This document shows, piece after piece, positions 1 to 9,600 of a DNA stretch of 64,000 bases. The notes below the pieces were generated by a model. The model was given only the letters and a program-made list of their open reading frames with translations, did no database searches and was not told where the DNA came from. The DNA comes from Zopfochytrium polystomum (taxonomy: Eukaryota; Chytridiomycota; Chytridiomycetes; Chytridiales; Chytridiaceae): contig JAIVFJ010000210.1 in the NCBI GenBank assembly GCA_025765615.1, positions 47,917 to 111,916 on the forward strand, written 5' to 3'. The translations under genes were made by a program, and so were the position numbers. The stretch's first letter is position 1, and the number at the start of each line of letters is the position of its first letter.

Positions 1-786
1 ATCTCGCCAGTGTACTTGCTGTTCGCCGTCGGCGGGGCGCGGCCGCCGCCGGAGGAGCTACCCACGCCCGCGGTGTTCGTGCGAGACTTTGTCGCCTCTG
101 CGGCGATATTTGAAGTAATGTTCTACTACGGCCACCGGCTTCTGCATCACGGGGCCTTGTACAAATGGGTGCATCGAGTGCACCATTCGTACCGTCACTC
201 TTTTGCGCTGGTCGGCGCGTACACGCATCCATTAGAGGTGGGGTTGATGTTTGTCGAGATTCAATTTTCTTCTGTTTGCTTTCGTTAGGAATTCACACTA
301 TTCCCTCTGCAGTTTTCGCTCTTCAACGTTGTACCCATGATGGCAGGACCAACACTCACGAGATGTCACGTCTTCACGCAATGGGTCTGGACGGCCATGG
401 TGAGATGACCGAGATAACGCTTCACCCCCCCGCAGACATCTATCGACTGACTTTGGGGATTGTCCATTAATCACCTCTATCCCTTTTCCGATTTCCTCCT
501 CAAAACAGTCACTCGTGGTTGTAGCCGTCAGCCACTCGGACTTCAACGTTCCGTTCATGCCCAAAGCCGACCGCCACGGTATGCATCACCTGCGCTTCAA
601 CAAGAACTTTGGCGCCACCGGTTTCTTGGACTGGCTGCACGGCACTGCCGCGCTCGAGGACTCTGGTGGAGACGATGGCACCGCAGACGCAAAAAGGCGA
701 GTGCGGCGCGCGGCGATTATAACATGGAAGATGAAAATGGGCTGGAGGGTCAGAAAAAATTGTTGCGAGACGTATTTACAAAATAA
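1..786 (+). CDS. Fatty acid hydroxylase / sterol desaturase family protein, 3' part
   Basis: Membrane di-iron hydroxylase, expected in the ER and acting on a sterol or fatty-acyl chain. The 5' end lies outside the window. Three exons fit: 1-237 (coding frame open from the window edge), 313-399 and 509-786, with GT-AG introns of 75 and 109 nt, both phase 0. The family's histidine clusters are visible: HRLLHH, HRVHHSY and, in the last exon, HGMHHLRF. The end is odd. The frame from 509 runs through DWLHGT, then past an A5 run near 691 into unlikely sequence up to 1015. One extra A there would switch to the frame ending at TAA 784-786 in KKLLRDVFTK, followed at once by AATAAAAT, a plausible poly(A) signal. 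Either a one-base error or a real frameshift sits at the A run. Family assignment is firm; the exact substrate is unknown. Confidence 0.85.
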
Positions 787-971
787 AATATCCAGAAAAA
801 TTTCGTTGTCGTATTTGCGTTTGGCCTGGCGACGTGATCGTGCGGGGCTCGTCCGGTTTGTGCAATTCTCCCGGTCCCGTCCAGTTGGGATCGAGGCGCT
901 CTTGAAAGAAAATTCGCCACACACACCGGAGGCAGCCAAAACTTTTTTTCCTTTCGCCCGACAATTTTTTG

Positions 972-981
972 TGCATGCGCA
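972..981. promoter_or_regulatory. NRF1-like GCATGCGC motif upstream of lectin copy 1
   Basis: TGCATGCGCA followed by GCCACG lies about 170 bp upstream of the lectin start. The same core with the same GCCACG flank recurs near 29284 (GCGCATGCGCAGCCACG), and degenerate forms occur near 28690 and 28750. It matches the alpha-Pal/NRF1 consensus by eye; function is inferred. Confidence 0.35.
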
Positions 982-1108
982 GCCACGCTGGGTGGCCGAA
1001 GTGCCTGCGGAGTGAATGTCGCGGAGCTTCCGCCAGGGAGAAAGAGAGATCGTGGCTGCGCAAGCGTGCGAAAGACCGATGGTACTGGAGGGACGTCACG
1101 CAGAATAG

Positions 1109-1116
1109 TATATAAA
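1109..1116 (+). promoter_or_regulatory. TATA box of lectin copy 1
   Basis: TATATAAA, 36 nt before the ATG at 1152, is well placed to drive the lectin gene. Its presence shows that transcription into lectin copy 1 may survive although its second half is broken. Confidence 0.55.
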
Positions 1117-1151
1117 CTAACCAACTCAAGTACCGTAAAAAGGAAAAAAAA

Positions 1152-2749
1152 ATGATCAAAGCAGCCGCTATCCTTGTTGCGAACCTCCTCATCCATGCGC
1201 GGCTTGCCAAGGCTGTGAACTGGTCTCCTTTCGGAGGCTTCTACCTCGCCAACTGCCAATCGAATCCCATCTACAGCCTCGTGGGATTCACCCGCAATCA
1301 AGGCGATGACCAGCCTCTTGACGATGCCTATACCCACGGCGGCTCCTTCATCACCTGGGAAGGCAGCTCGCAAACCGTGAGCTTCGGCGATGGCTCAAAT
1401 TTCGCTTGGAATATCGGCAGCGACGCTCAGAGCCAACCAAACGGAGCGACTGTCGGCAGCGCCGTGTTCTCCTATTCCCCCAGCCGGGAATACTCGCTGA
1501 CTTGCATCAAAAACGACGGCCACCAGATCTCAGCGTCGCCAATCGAGAAGTCCTGCTCCCTCATCTACTCCTGCATCCCCAACAAGTTTACCCACATCTC
1601 ATTGTCCAACGGCGTTTCCCTCGCCAAAGGCCAATACCTCGCCCTCAACCTCGTTAACCCCTCGGTGGACAGCGCCCTCAACTTTGCCTTCTTGCCCACT
1701 CCCAACAACTCCTTTGTCATCACCGACGGCGACGGACTCTGCGTCACCGTGACCGGGAACCGTATCGATAACCTTGCCCCTGTTGCTCTCTTTCCATGCA
1801 GTGGCACTAAGACTGCTTATAATCAGCAGTGGATCCCCGTCCCGACCTCTGGTGGTGGATTCTTCCTGAAAGGCGTGCAGAGCGGCAGATGTCTCAATGA
1901 CAAGGGCGCGGCCGGTGCGGCCGGCGATTCCCTCATCTTGTGGGACTGCGACTTTGACACGCAACCCGCCTCAAACATATGGTTGAGTACCAAATTCTGC
2001 TGGGGTTTGCTGCTTTGGGTGTGACTTTTTGACGACATCCTATAATGAAAACACAAGGTACCTCGACCCAAACGCGTTTGTTTTTGGCACGACAAGCATC
2101 ATCACACCGGTCGGCCGTAAGTGTTAAAAGTGTTTTCGGATAATAGGCATTTGATTCTGACTGTTTCTCACAGAGTGGACTATTGGTAATCATCTCTTGT
2201 AAACCCTTTCCATTTCCTTTTCCCTCTCTCCCTCAACCACTTCTACTTTTCTATCGAGACTTTGCAGCTGGTGTCGCTCAACCTCTCCCTGCTTCTTCCA
2301 GTGTCCTTGTCTGGCGTCTCAAAAGGCTCACAACTTACCCTTGACGGCTTCTTCGGCAATCCGGATTAGGAGTGGACCTTCATCTCCAAGAGCGGCGGCT
2401 TCGGCATCCTCCACAACGCTAGCGGCCTCTGTCTCGACGTCTACGGTGCCGGAACCGGCAACGGCAACGGTGTCGACCTCTGGGACTGCAACTACACCGA
2501 CAACCAGCTGTGGTACCTCTCCACCGCTGGCGCTGGCAACGTCGGCGGCTTCGCCATCATCAGCAAGGCCTCTGGCAGGTGCCTCAACGTGTATGGCGGT
2601 AACTATGTCGGCAGCGCACCAATTGCTATTTATGACTGCGTGGCGGGTGATCTAGCCAGCATTTGGTAAGCACGCTACATCCCCGTCCTTACTCGTTGTT
2701 CAGCCTGATCGTTGACGGCTTTTTCTCTAGGAACTTGCAAAGTAATTGA
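1152..2749 (+). pseudogene. Secreted R-type (ricin B) lectin, copy 1, damaged second trefoil
   Basis: Exon 1 (1152-1981) encodes a signal peptide (MIKAAAILVANLLIHARLAK), a domain starting NWSPFGGFYLANC, and a first beta-trefoil with QQW and GRCLN motifs. Splicing that keeps frame: donor 1982, acceptor before 2058; exon 2058-2116; 12-nt micro-exon 2174-2185 completing a QWT motif; a third exon near 2261 carrying the second trefoil to donor 2666; last exon 2731-2749. Compared with copy 2 (2914-4562) it has one extra T in ACTTTG near 2262-2267 and an in-frame TAG near 2374 where copy 2 has CAG. The 5' half is intact and has its own TATA box, so a single-trefoil secreted lectin could still be made. 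Alternatively an unrecognised intron removes the stop, for example using TAG as acceptor. Ligand unknown; galactose-type sugars are usual in the family. Confidence 0.7.
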
Positions 2750-2913
2750 GGTCCAGCAATTGTTTGGAGCTTACTCGCTCCTATGTTTTTACTGGCCCCC
2801 TCGATGTTTTTTAAAAAGAACAGAGAAGCAAAATTAGAAGAAAGAGTCTGACTCCTTTTCCATCCTTACTGTCGTTTCACCTCTTATTGTGCTTCATCCC
2901 AGCGTAGTTCTGC

Positions 2914-4562
2914 ATGCATTTGGTGAAGGGAGTTTCCGTTTTGGCTGCTCCGAGAATACGAATTGCCGGGGCCACCTTCTTGTTCAACAAAATTCTCACG
3001 ACCGCGATTGATTCTCCCGGCTCCGACCAGTTCGTATCCAAGGCTGCGAACTGGACTCCTTTCGGAGAATTCTACCTCGCCAACTGTCATTCGAACCCCA
3101 TCTACAGTCTCCTGGGATACACCAGCAACCGAGGAGATGACCAACCTCTTGTCTATGCCGGTGTCACGAACGGCTCCTTCATCACGTGGGAGGGCGTCCT
3201 CGAACACGCAACATTTGGTGATGGCTCAACTCTCGGCTGGAACATCCGCAGCGACGCCCAGAGCCAGCCAAACGGAACGATCGTCGGGAACGCCGTGTTC
3301 CTCTACAATTCCTACAGCCGGCGGTACTCGCTCACTTGCTTCAAAACCGATGGCCACCAGTTCTCAGCGTCGCCATTCGAGAAGTCCTGCTTCCTCATCT
3401 ACTCGTGCCTCCCCAACGGGCTCACCCACATTAACTTGTCCAACGGCGTCTCCCTCGCTAAAGGACAAGACCTTGCCCTTAACCTCGTTAACCCCACGGT
3501 GGATACCGCCCTCAACTTTGCCCTCTTGCCCACACATAATGCCAACAACTCCTTCGTAATTACCGGCGGCAACGGACTCTGCGTCGACGTGTACGGCGCC
3601 CGCACCGATAACGGTGCCCCTGTTGCACTATACCCATGCAGTCCTGGAGCCACTGCTCATAATCAGCAGTGGATCCCCGTCCCATCCTATGGCGGCGGGT
3701 TCTTCCTGAAGGGCGTGCAGAGCGGCAGATGTCTCAATGACAAGGGAGCGGCCGGCGCGGCCGGCGATTCCCTCATCTTGTGGGACTGCGACTTTGACAC
3801 GCAACCCGCTTCAAACATTGGTAGATCAGTTTGTGCCAATGGCGCCTGACTTTTTGACGATATTCTCCATTTAAAAACACAAGGTACCAACGCGATCGTG
3901 TTTGGACGGACAAACATTATTACGCCGGCCAATCGTAAGTGCCATTGGTTTTTCGAGTTGAGATTCGAACTCTGACCATTTCTCAAAGAGTTGACTATTG
4001 GTAATCACCACCCTGAAATTATCATACCTACCCCTCCACAACCCACCCCCCAAACCACTTTTCAAGAAAGACTTGCAGTTGATGCCGCTGAACCTCTCCC
4101 TGCTTCTTCCAGCGGCCGATCGCGCCTCAAGAGGCTCACAACTCACCCTCGAGCCTTTCACCGGCGACTCGACGCAGCAGTGGGCCTTTATTTCCAATGG
4201 TGGCGGCTTCGGTATCCAAAATAATGCGACTGGCCTCTGCCTTGACGTTTATGGTGCCGGGACTGGCAACGGCAACGCTGTCGACCTTTGGGACTGCAAC
4301 TACACCGACAACCAGCTGTGGTATCTCACCCCTGCTGGCGCTGGCAACGTCGGCGGCTTCGCCATTGTCAGCAAAAACTCTGGCAGGTGCCTCAACGTGT
4401 ACGGCGGTAGCTTTGTCGGCGGCGCATCCGTCGCTATTTATGACTGCGTGGAGGGGGAACTAGCCAGCATTTGGTAAGCGCGCTGTCTCCAGGTCGTTCC
4501 CGAAGCCATTTTGAACCTGATTGTTGACTACTTCTCTCTCTAGGAACCTGCAAAGTATCTGA
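2914..4562 (+). CDS. R-type (ricin B) lectin, copy 2
   Basis: Tandem paralogue of the preceding gene with all coding exons open. Exons: 2914-3820; 3884 to about 3936; a micro-exon near 3991-4002; about 4070-4473; 4544-4562 (ends NLQSI). Domains in order: 'YLANC' N-terminal domain (about residues 45-170), trefoil 1 (QQW, GRCLN, LILWDCDFD), trefoil 2 (QQWAF, GLCLDVYG, DNQLWYL, GRCLNVYG). The N-terminus is odd. The first about 40 residues lack a signal peptide, and their DNA (2914-3000) is a copy of the non-coding sequence downstream of this gene (4722-4815). The duplication seems to have replaced the leader, so secretion is doubtful unless an upstream exon exists. A one-base loss at the exon 1 end and an eight-base loss at the next exon start cancel out (9 nt in total). 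Confidence 0.8.
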
Positions 4563-4815
4563 GGTGCAGCACTCGTTTGGAGTTTCCTTCTTTCTTTCGA
4601 TGTATAAAAAAAACTGGGCGAAACTAAAAGAAAGAGTCTATTTTTTTGACTTGGCAAGCTCCATTACCCTTTTCATTCTGACTGTTCTTCTCATTCTGTT
4701 TCATACCCAGCGGACGTTCTTCATGCATTTCGATAAAGTGGTTTTCCTCTTTGATTTCGATTGAGAATACGATTTGCCGAGGGCCACCTTCCAGGTCGAC
4801 AAATTCTCAGTCTAT
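4540..4815. repeat. 3' flank duplicated with the lectin genes
   Basis: The stretch from the last lectin exon through TTCATGCATTTCGATAAAG and GAGAATACGATTTGCCG aligns with 2727-3005 after lectin copy 1 (same order, diverged). It marks the edges of the tandem duplication. The remainder up to 4957 shows no gene. Confidence 0.7.
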
Positions 4816-4957
4816 ATTTATCGTTCCGCCTTTCTCCATTTGGAATCAGAAACAACCTTTCTAATCTAAGATTGATGGAGCATTTTCCCAACCTCCAAGC
4901 CTGAAGTGGAGTGGGTATAAGGTTCAACCAAGCTCAATCCACGAGATGACAAATATG

Positions 4958-6831
4958 TCAAACGACCCCTTCTCTTCCCGTGTCGGTGCGGAAAACGCCG
5001 TCTACTTCAGCGTAGGCAGGTAGCTCAGCGAGAGTCTGCACGCCAGGCGACGCAATCGTACTTGTGGGAACGGACAAAGGAAGATTCGTTCCGAGACCGG
5101 AGGACGATCCTCTCGACCCAGCGACGTCGTCTCGCTTCTGTTCCGCCACGTCCTTGTTAGTTTGGGTCGGAGCCAGCTGGACGATTGTGAACGCCCGAGG
5201 AGTGTGCGTCCGCTCGTTGCCGTGATACGTCTTCCGGGAGGAGTCGCGGGACGGTGGCGTGAGTGGCGGGCTGGGTTGAACTGGTGGAGACGGTGGAAGA
5301 TTCATTTCGGGCGGACTGGGACTGAGTGTGGTCGCGTTGGATCCACCCGGCCCACCATTCTGATTGTCACCACCCGCAGCAGCGTCAGAGACATCAACCG
5401 CTGCGAGTTTCAAGCTGCGTGACGCGTCGCCGGTACGATTTCGCCTCACGAGTATGACTGCAATCACCACGAGGGCAATGACGATGGCCGAACCGACAGA
5501 TGCAACGGTTGCGACTACGGCTGTCGAGCTGAACGCTGAAGTTGTCTCAGTCGACGATGGATTTGCTGAGCCCGTTGGCCCAACGGAGCCGGCGCCATTC
5601 CCGGAGCTGCCGCTGTTCGCAGGAGAGCCGGTGCCGATCAAGGAAACGGAGAGCGCTGACGTTGAGGACCCGCCACCCGCAATCGAAGTCGGTAGAGACG
5701 CTGTCGAGGATCCGGTGGTATCGGTGTTACCGCTTGTCGATGTTTTTGGCTCTGCGTTTAGGGAAGCTGAGATCGTGTCGCACTGAGCCCCTGCTGATGG
5801 AGAGGACCTGTAGTGGTTTGGACTCGTCAAACGAAGCTTCACTCGTCCCTTGGCTGGAATACTCACACAAAGTCAGCCACTTTCGAAGTCCAAGCTGGGA
5901 TCGAGGTAGTATCGATGCTGATCAAAAACGTTCTAAATTAGTCCAAGTCTCGCTTCTTCAAAGACCACCTCCAACAGACCATGTTCCGTTGATCCAAAAA
6001 AGACTCAAGGAGGCAAGGTTTCCTAGTGATGAAGGAATGCTGCCGTAGAAGAGGTTTCCGTGAAGATAGCTGAAATCCAGCGAACAGGAGTTGACGTTGG
6101 ACTTCTGCTCACAAGTAGGTAAGGAAGCAGTTCTACTTGTCTTACATTGTTGTCAGCCCTGCGGGAGAGCCAATGGAGGGTGGAAGGGCGCCGCCGTATG
6201 AGCAAAAGCCGAGATCGCTGTGAGCAGAGGAATTCAATACCGTTCTGATTTCGTGAGTCGTAAACGCCATGTACGTACAGTATCGTCAACTTTGGAAGGG
6301 ACGAGAAAACATCAGGGATCGTGCCGCTCATCGACGGATTGTTGGCGATACGACTGGATGTTTCAATCAGCGCGCAAGCTCAACATTGGTTCAGGGATTT
6401 GCGATACTCACAGTTCTGTTAAGCCGGTGAGCTTCGAAACGTCGGACGGAAAGAGGCCAGTGAACCTATTGTTGTTCAAGACTCTTCGAAAACAAAAAGA
6501 ATTGAGCCTGGCCCTTTCATAGCGAGATCAAACGCGGATCGCATCGCACTCACAGCTTTGTCAGAGACGTCAGTCCAAACAGGCTGGATGGAAGAGAGCC
6601 GGACAGGTTCATGTACCACAGGCTCAACTCGGTGACCCGACCATTGCTGCAGGTGACATGGGCAAAGTCGTTCGCCTTGAAGGTGCAGCAGTCGCTGGGG
6701 CGGCGAAATTACGCGTTAATGTGGCGATCCTTCGGTTGAGGGGGCTTTAAGACGAGCAGGGAGGCTTACGAGCCGAAGTCCACTGATGGGAAAGCGGATT
6801 CGACGATCTGGCAATCGCTGGGGGCCGACAT
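4958..6831 (-). CDS. LRR receptor-like single-pass membrane protein
   Basis: Minus-strand gene with GT-AG exons: about 6831-6770 (SDCQIVESAFPSVDFGS), 6694-6554 (DCCTF...VTCSNGRVTELSLW, first LRR), 6465-6412, 6353-6279 (GTIPDVFSSLPKLTIL), 6217-6146 and from 6069 (YGSIPSSLGNLASL), then further exon(s) joining near 5800 to the long 3' exon ending at 4958. The 3' exon encodes a Ser/Thr-rich stalk, a membrane segment (AIVIALVVIAVILVRRNR) and a Pro-rich cytosolic tail ending with an LPAY motif; no kinase domain. The LRR exons 6694-6554, 6465-6412, 6353-6279 and 6217-6146 are all multiples of three and bounded by phase-2 introns. The 5' end is uncertain: ATG at 6831 follows a possible acceptor, so a signal-peptide exon may lie upstream, close to the divergent gene at 7003. 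The ligand is unknown. Confidence 0.7.
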
Positions 6832-7002
6832 CTGCAACGATCGCTCGATGGATCTATGTAGGAGAGCGTTGGACTGTCTCACCGTCCGTTCGGTAAATCC
6901 CAAATCCCACCAAAAGACAGCTGCCGCACTCGTACTCGGATCTCCGTCGGAACAGGTTGGAAAACGGCTTGTCAGAATTAGTGGCTTGCCCACTTGCAAG
7001 CG

Positions 7003-8238
7003 ATGAGCACGCAACAGCCAGATCGCGCCGTCGCTTCCGATCGCCACGGTCAGCGCATCCCAAACCACATCGCAGTCACCATCGGGCTCTACCTCAGCAA
7101 TCCACGAAGCCTCTGCTTCCTTGCGACTCTCTTTTTCGCGCCCACGGTCCAGGCCAGCGCATTTCGCCGAATCTACGACCATTCGAAAGACGAATTCGAC
7201 GCCGCCGCCGCCAAACCGAACTGCATCGAGCTTCTCGACCGACTTCTCGCGTACTGCAAGCTTTTCAACCTCGCGCCGCGCTACACCAACAAGGTCGTCT
7301 ACAAGGCTTGTCGTGACGGACACATGCACATACTAAAGTGGTGGAATAACAGCGGGCTGGACCCGAAGCCGGACAAGGTCGGCTTCCAATTCCTTGGCGA
7401 TCCCATGGACGTTGCATCGCGGAATGGCCACGTGGCTGTGTTGCAGTGGTTGATGAGCAGCGGGTGGCCTATGATGTATTCGGAATCGGCGATGGATGAC
7501 GCCAGTATGATGGGTCATGTGCACGTCTTGCAATGGTGGAAAGACAGCGGATTGCCCCTCAAGTACTACAATTGCATGGCGTTCGCCAGCTCGAACAATC
7601 ACATTCTCGTCTTGCAGTGGTGGAAAGACAGCGGTTTGCCCATGACCAGTAGGGTTAATAACGTTGACTCTGTTGACTCTGTCGAAGTTCTTGAGTGGTG
7701 GGCACAAAGCGGTCTGGAGATGCGCTGTTCCAGAGCCTTGGACACGGCAAGTTTGAACGGCAGGGTGCACATTTTGGAGTGGTGGAAGTCAAGCAAGCTG
7801 GAGCTGAGGTATACGAGCTATGCAATGGACAAAGCAAGTCAACACGGTCACGTTCCGTGTTTGCAGTGGTGGAAAGACAGCAATTTGGAGCTGCAATACA
7901 CTTCCTCGCCAGACGTTTTGCTGTACACACCAGATGCGGTCCAGTGGTGGATCGAGAGCGGACTGACAATCAAAATCAATGAGCAGTATGTGGTGCGAGC
8001 CACCGCCCAGGGGCGGGTTGACGTTTTGCAACTCTGGAAAATCGGGAGCGGCCCTGGCATTGTTTACACGGAAAAGCCATTGGACTGTGCTTTACTGTGC
8101 GGCAACATTTCAGCTTTGCAATGGTGGAAGAAAAGTGGTTTGACGCTCAAATTCACGAGCTCAGTGACGAAACAGCTGGGAAAGAGGTCCATAGCACGAA
8201 GGTGGCTGAAAGAGAATGGCCTGATCGATGCAAATTGA
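7003..8238 (+). CDS. Ankyrin-like WW-repeat protein 1 (411 aa)
   Basis: Single exon; ATG chosen at 7003 because the paralogues start at the same place before the shared motif. The N-terminal about 70 residues (NHIAVTIGLYLSNPRSLCFLATLF) resemble an F-box-like helical region. Then follow about eleven 27-34-residue repeats of the form GHVxVLQWWKDSGLxLKYxxxAMDxAS, an ankyrin-like solenoid without the classical TPLH. One central repeat is different (VDSVDSVEVLEWW). The C-terminal cap is KQLGKRSIARRWLKENGL. Likely a cytosolic or nuclear protein-binding scaffold; an SCF-type substrate receptor is possible if the N-terminus is an F-box (inference). First of four head-to-tail paralogues; it may share a promoter with the divergent LRR gene. 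Confidence 0.88.
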   Translation: MSTQQPDRAVASDRHGQRIPNHIAVTIGLYLSNPRSLCFLATLFFAPTVQASAFRRIYDHSKDEFDAAAAKPNCIELLDRLLAYCKLFNLAPRYTNKVVYKACRDGHMHILKWWNNSGLDPKPDKVGFQFLGDPMDVASRNGHVAVLQWLMSSGWPMMYSESAMDDASMMGHVHVLQWWKDSGLPLKYYNCMAFASSNNHILVLQWWKDSGLPMTSRVNNVDSVDSVEVLEWWAQSGLEMRCSRALDTASLNGRVHILEWWKSSKLELRYTSYAMDKASQHGHVPCLQWWKDSNLELQYTSSPDVLLYTPDAVQWWIESGLTIKINEQYVVRATAQGRVDVLQLWKIGSGPGIVYTEKPLDCALLCGNISALQWWKKSGLTLKFTSSVTKQLGKRSIARRWLKENGLIDAN

Positions 8239-8388
8239 AGAGAGATGTGAATAAATACTCGAGTAGCCCAAAGCTCACTACACACCGCAGTCCACTTTTT
8301 GAATAAGCCAACTGCAACACGACGGATTTTGCGTGGGCAAGCTTGCCGTTTGGACAATTTCGCTGATATTGCAAGTTCGCCTGTCTCA

Positions 8389-9600
8389 ATGACGGCACAG
8401 ACCGTCGCTTTCATCGATCGCCCCACCCCACGCTTCCCGCACCACATAGTAACCACAATCGGCCTCTTCGTCGACAATCCTCGAAGCCTATTTGTCCTGG
8501 CCACCCTCTTCGACATGCCGATGATGCAGGCGATCGCATTCCGCCGAATGCGCGACTCTTTCAGGGACGAGTTCGATGTCGCTGCCTTCGCCCCGCACGG
8601 CATCGAGCTCCTCGATCGGCTGCTAAGCTATTGCACGCATGCCGGGATACCCCCTCGCTACACCAGCAAGATCGTCTTCAGGGCATGCACAAAAGGACAG
8701 CTGCACGTCCTTCAATGGTGGAGAGACAAGATGCAGCCGACGATCCCTCTCAGGCAGATGGAGAATCTGGTGAAGTCCGCGTCGTTGCACGGTCAGGTGG
8801 CGGTGCTTCAGTGGTTGAAGGGGTGCGGCTGGCCATTGATGTATTCGGAATCGGCGATGGACCAGGCCAGTATGATGGGTCATGTGGCCGTCTTGCAATG
8901 GTGGAAAGACAGCGGACTGACCCTCAAGTACCGCGACTGTTTGGCGCTCGCGAGCGCCAGCAGTCGCATTTCCGTCTTGCAGTGGTGGAAAGACAGTGGG
9001 TTGCCCTTGCCAAACAAAATCGATAACGTGGACTCGGTGGAATCGATCGAAGTGCTGGAGTGGTGGCGGGAGAGTGGGCTCGAGCTGCATTGCTGCCGAG
9101 CCATGGACGAAGCAAGCGGATCCGGCAGCGTGCATATATTGGAGTGGTGGAAATCGAGCAAGCTGGAGCTGACGTATACTAGCCGTGCGATGGATAGAGC
9201 GAGCGCAAACGGGCACGTTGCCTGTTTGCAGTGGTGGAAAAACAGCGGGCTGGAGCTTCGTTACTCGTCACCACTCGACGTTAGGTCGTTCACCCCACCT
9301 GTTGTGAACTGGTGGGTCCACAGCGTGCTGCTGGTCGAAATTGCGGAGGAAGATTTGATTAAAGCGTGCCAACGAGGGAGGTTGGACATCTTGCAGCTCT
9401 GGAAAAACAACAGCCCCGACCTCGTGTATAGCGAAAAGCTCCTCGACTCAGCCATGATTTCGGGCAACATTGCAGCATTGCAATGGTGGAAGGAGAGTGG
9501 TCTGGAGCTCAAATTCTCCAGCTGGGTTCCTGCTTCTCTCAAGAAGAAGTCCGCGGCGCGAAAATGGCTGAAGGATAATGGTTTCTTTAGAGCAATATAA
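8389..9600 (+). CDS. Ankyrin-like WW-repeat protein 2 (403 aa)
   Basis: Closest paralogue of the gene ending at 8238, 150 bp downstream. ATG at 8389 (MTAQTVAFIDRPTPRFPHHI) aligns with the other starts. N-terminal F-box-like segment (VTTIGLFVDNPRSLFVLATLF), then LQWWKDSGL-type repeats, the non-standard central repeat (DSVESIEVLEWW) and the usual C-terminal cap (SLKKKSAARKWLKDNGF). Repeat units share stretches of identical DNA with gene 1, for example around TTGCAGTGGTGGAAAGACAG, as expected from recent duplication or gene conversion. No introns seen. Confidence 0.88.
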   Translation: MTAQTVAFIDRPTPRFPHHIVTTIGLFVDNPRSLFVLATLFDMPMMQAIAFRRMRDSFRDEFDVAAFAPHGIELLDRLLSYCTHAGIPPRYTSKIVFRACTKGQLHVLQWWRDKMQPTIPLRQMENLVKSASLHGQVAVLQWLKGCGWPLMYSESAMDQASMMGHVAVLQWWKDSGLTLKYRDCLALASASSRISVLQWWKDSGLPLPNKIDNVDSVESIEVLEWWRESGLELHCCRAMDEASGSGSVHILEWWKSSKLELTYTSRAMDRASANGHVACLQWWKNSGLELRYSSPLDVRSFTPPVVNWWVHSVLLVEIAEEDLIKACQRGRLDILQLWKNNSPDLVYSEKLLDSAMISGNIAALQWWKESGLELKFSSWVPASLKKKSAARKWLKDNGFFRAI

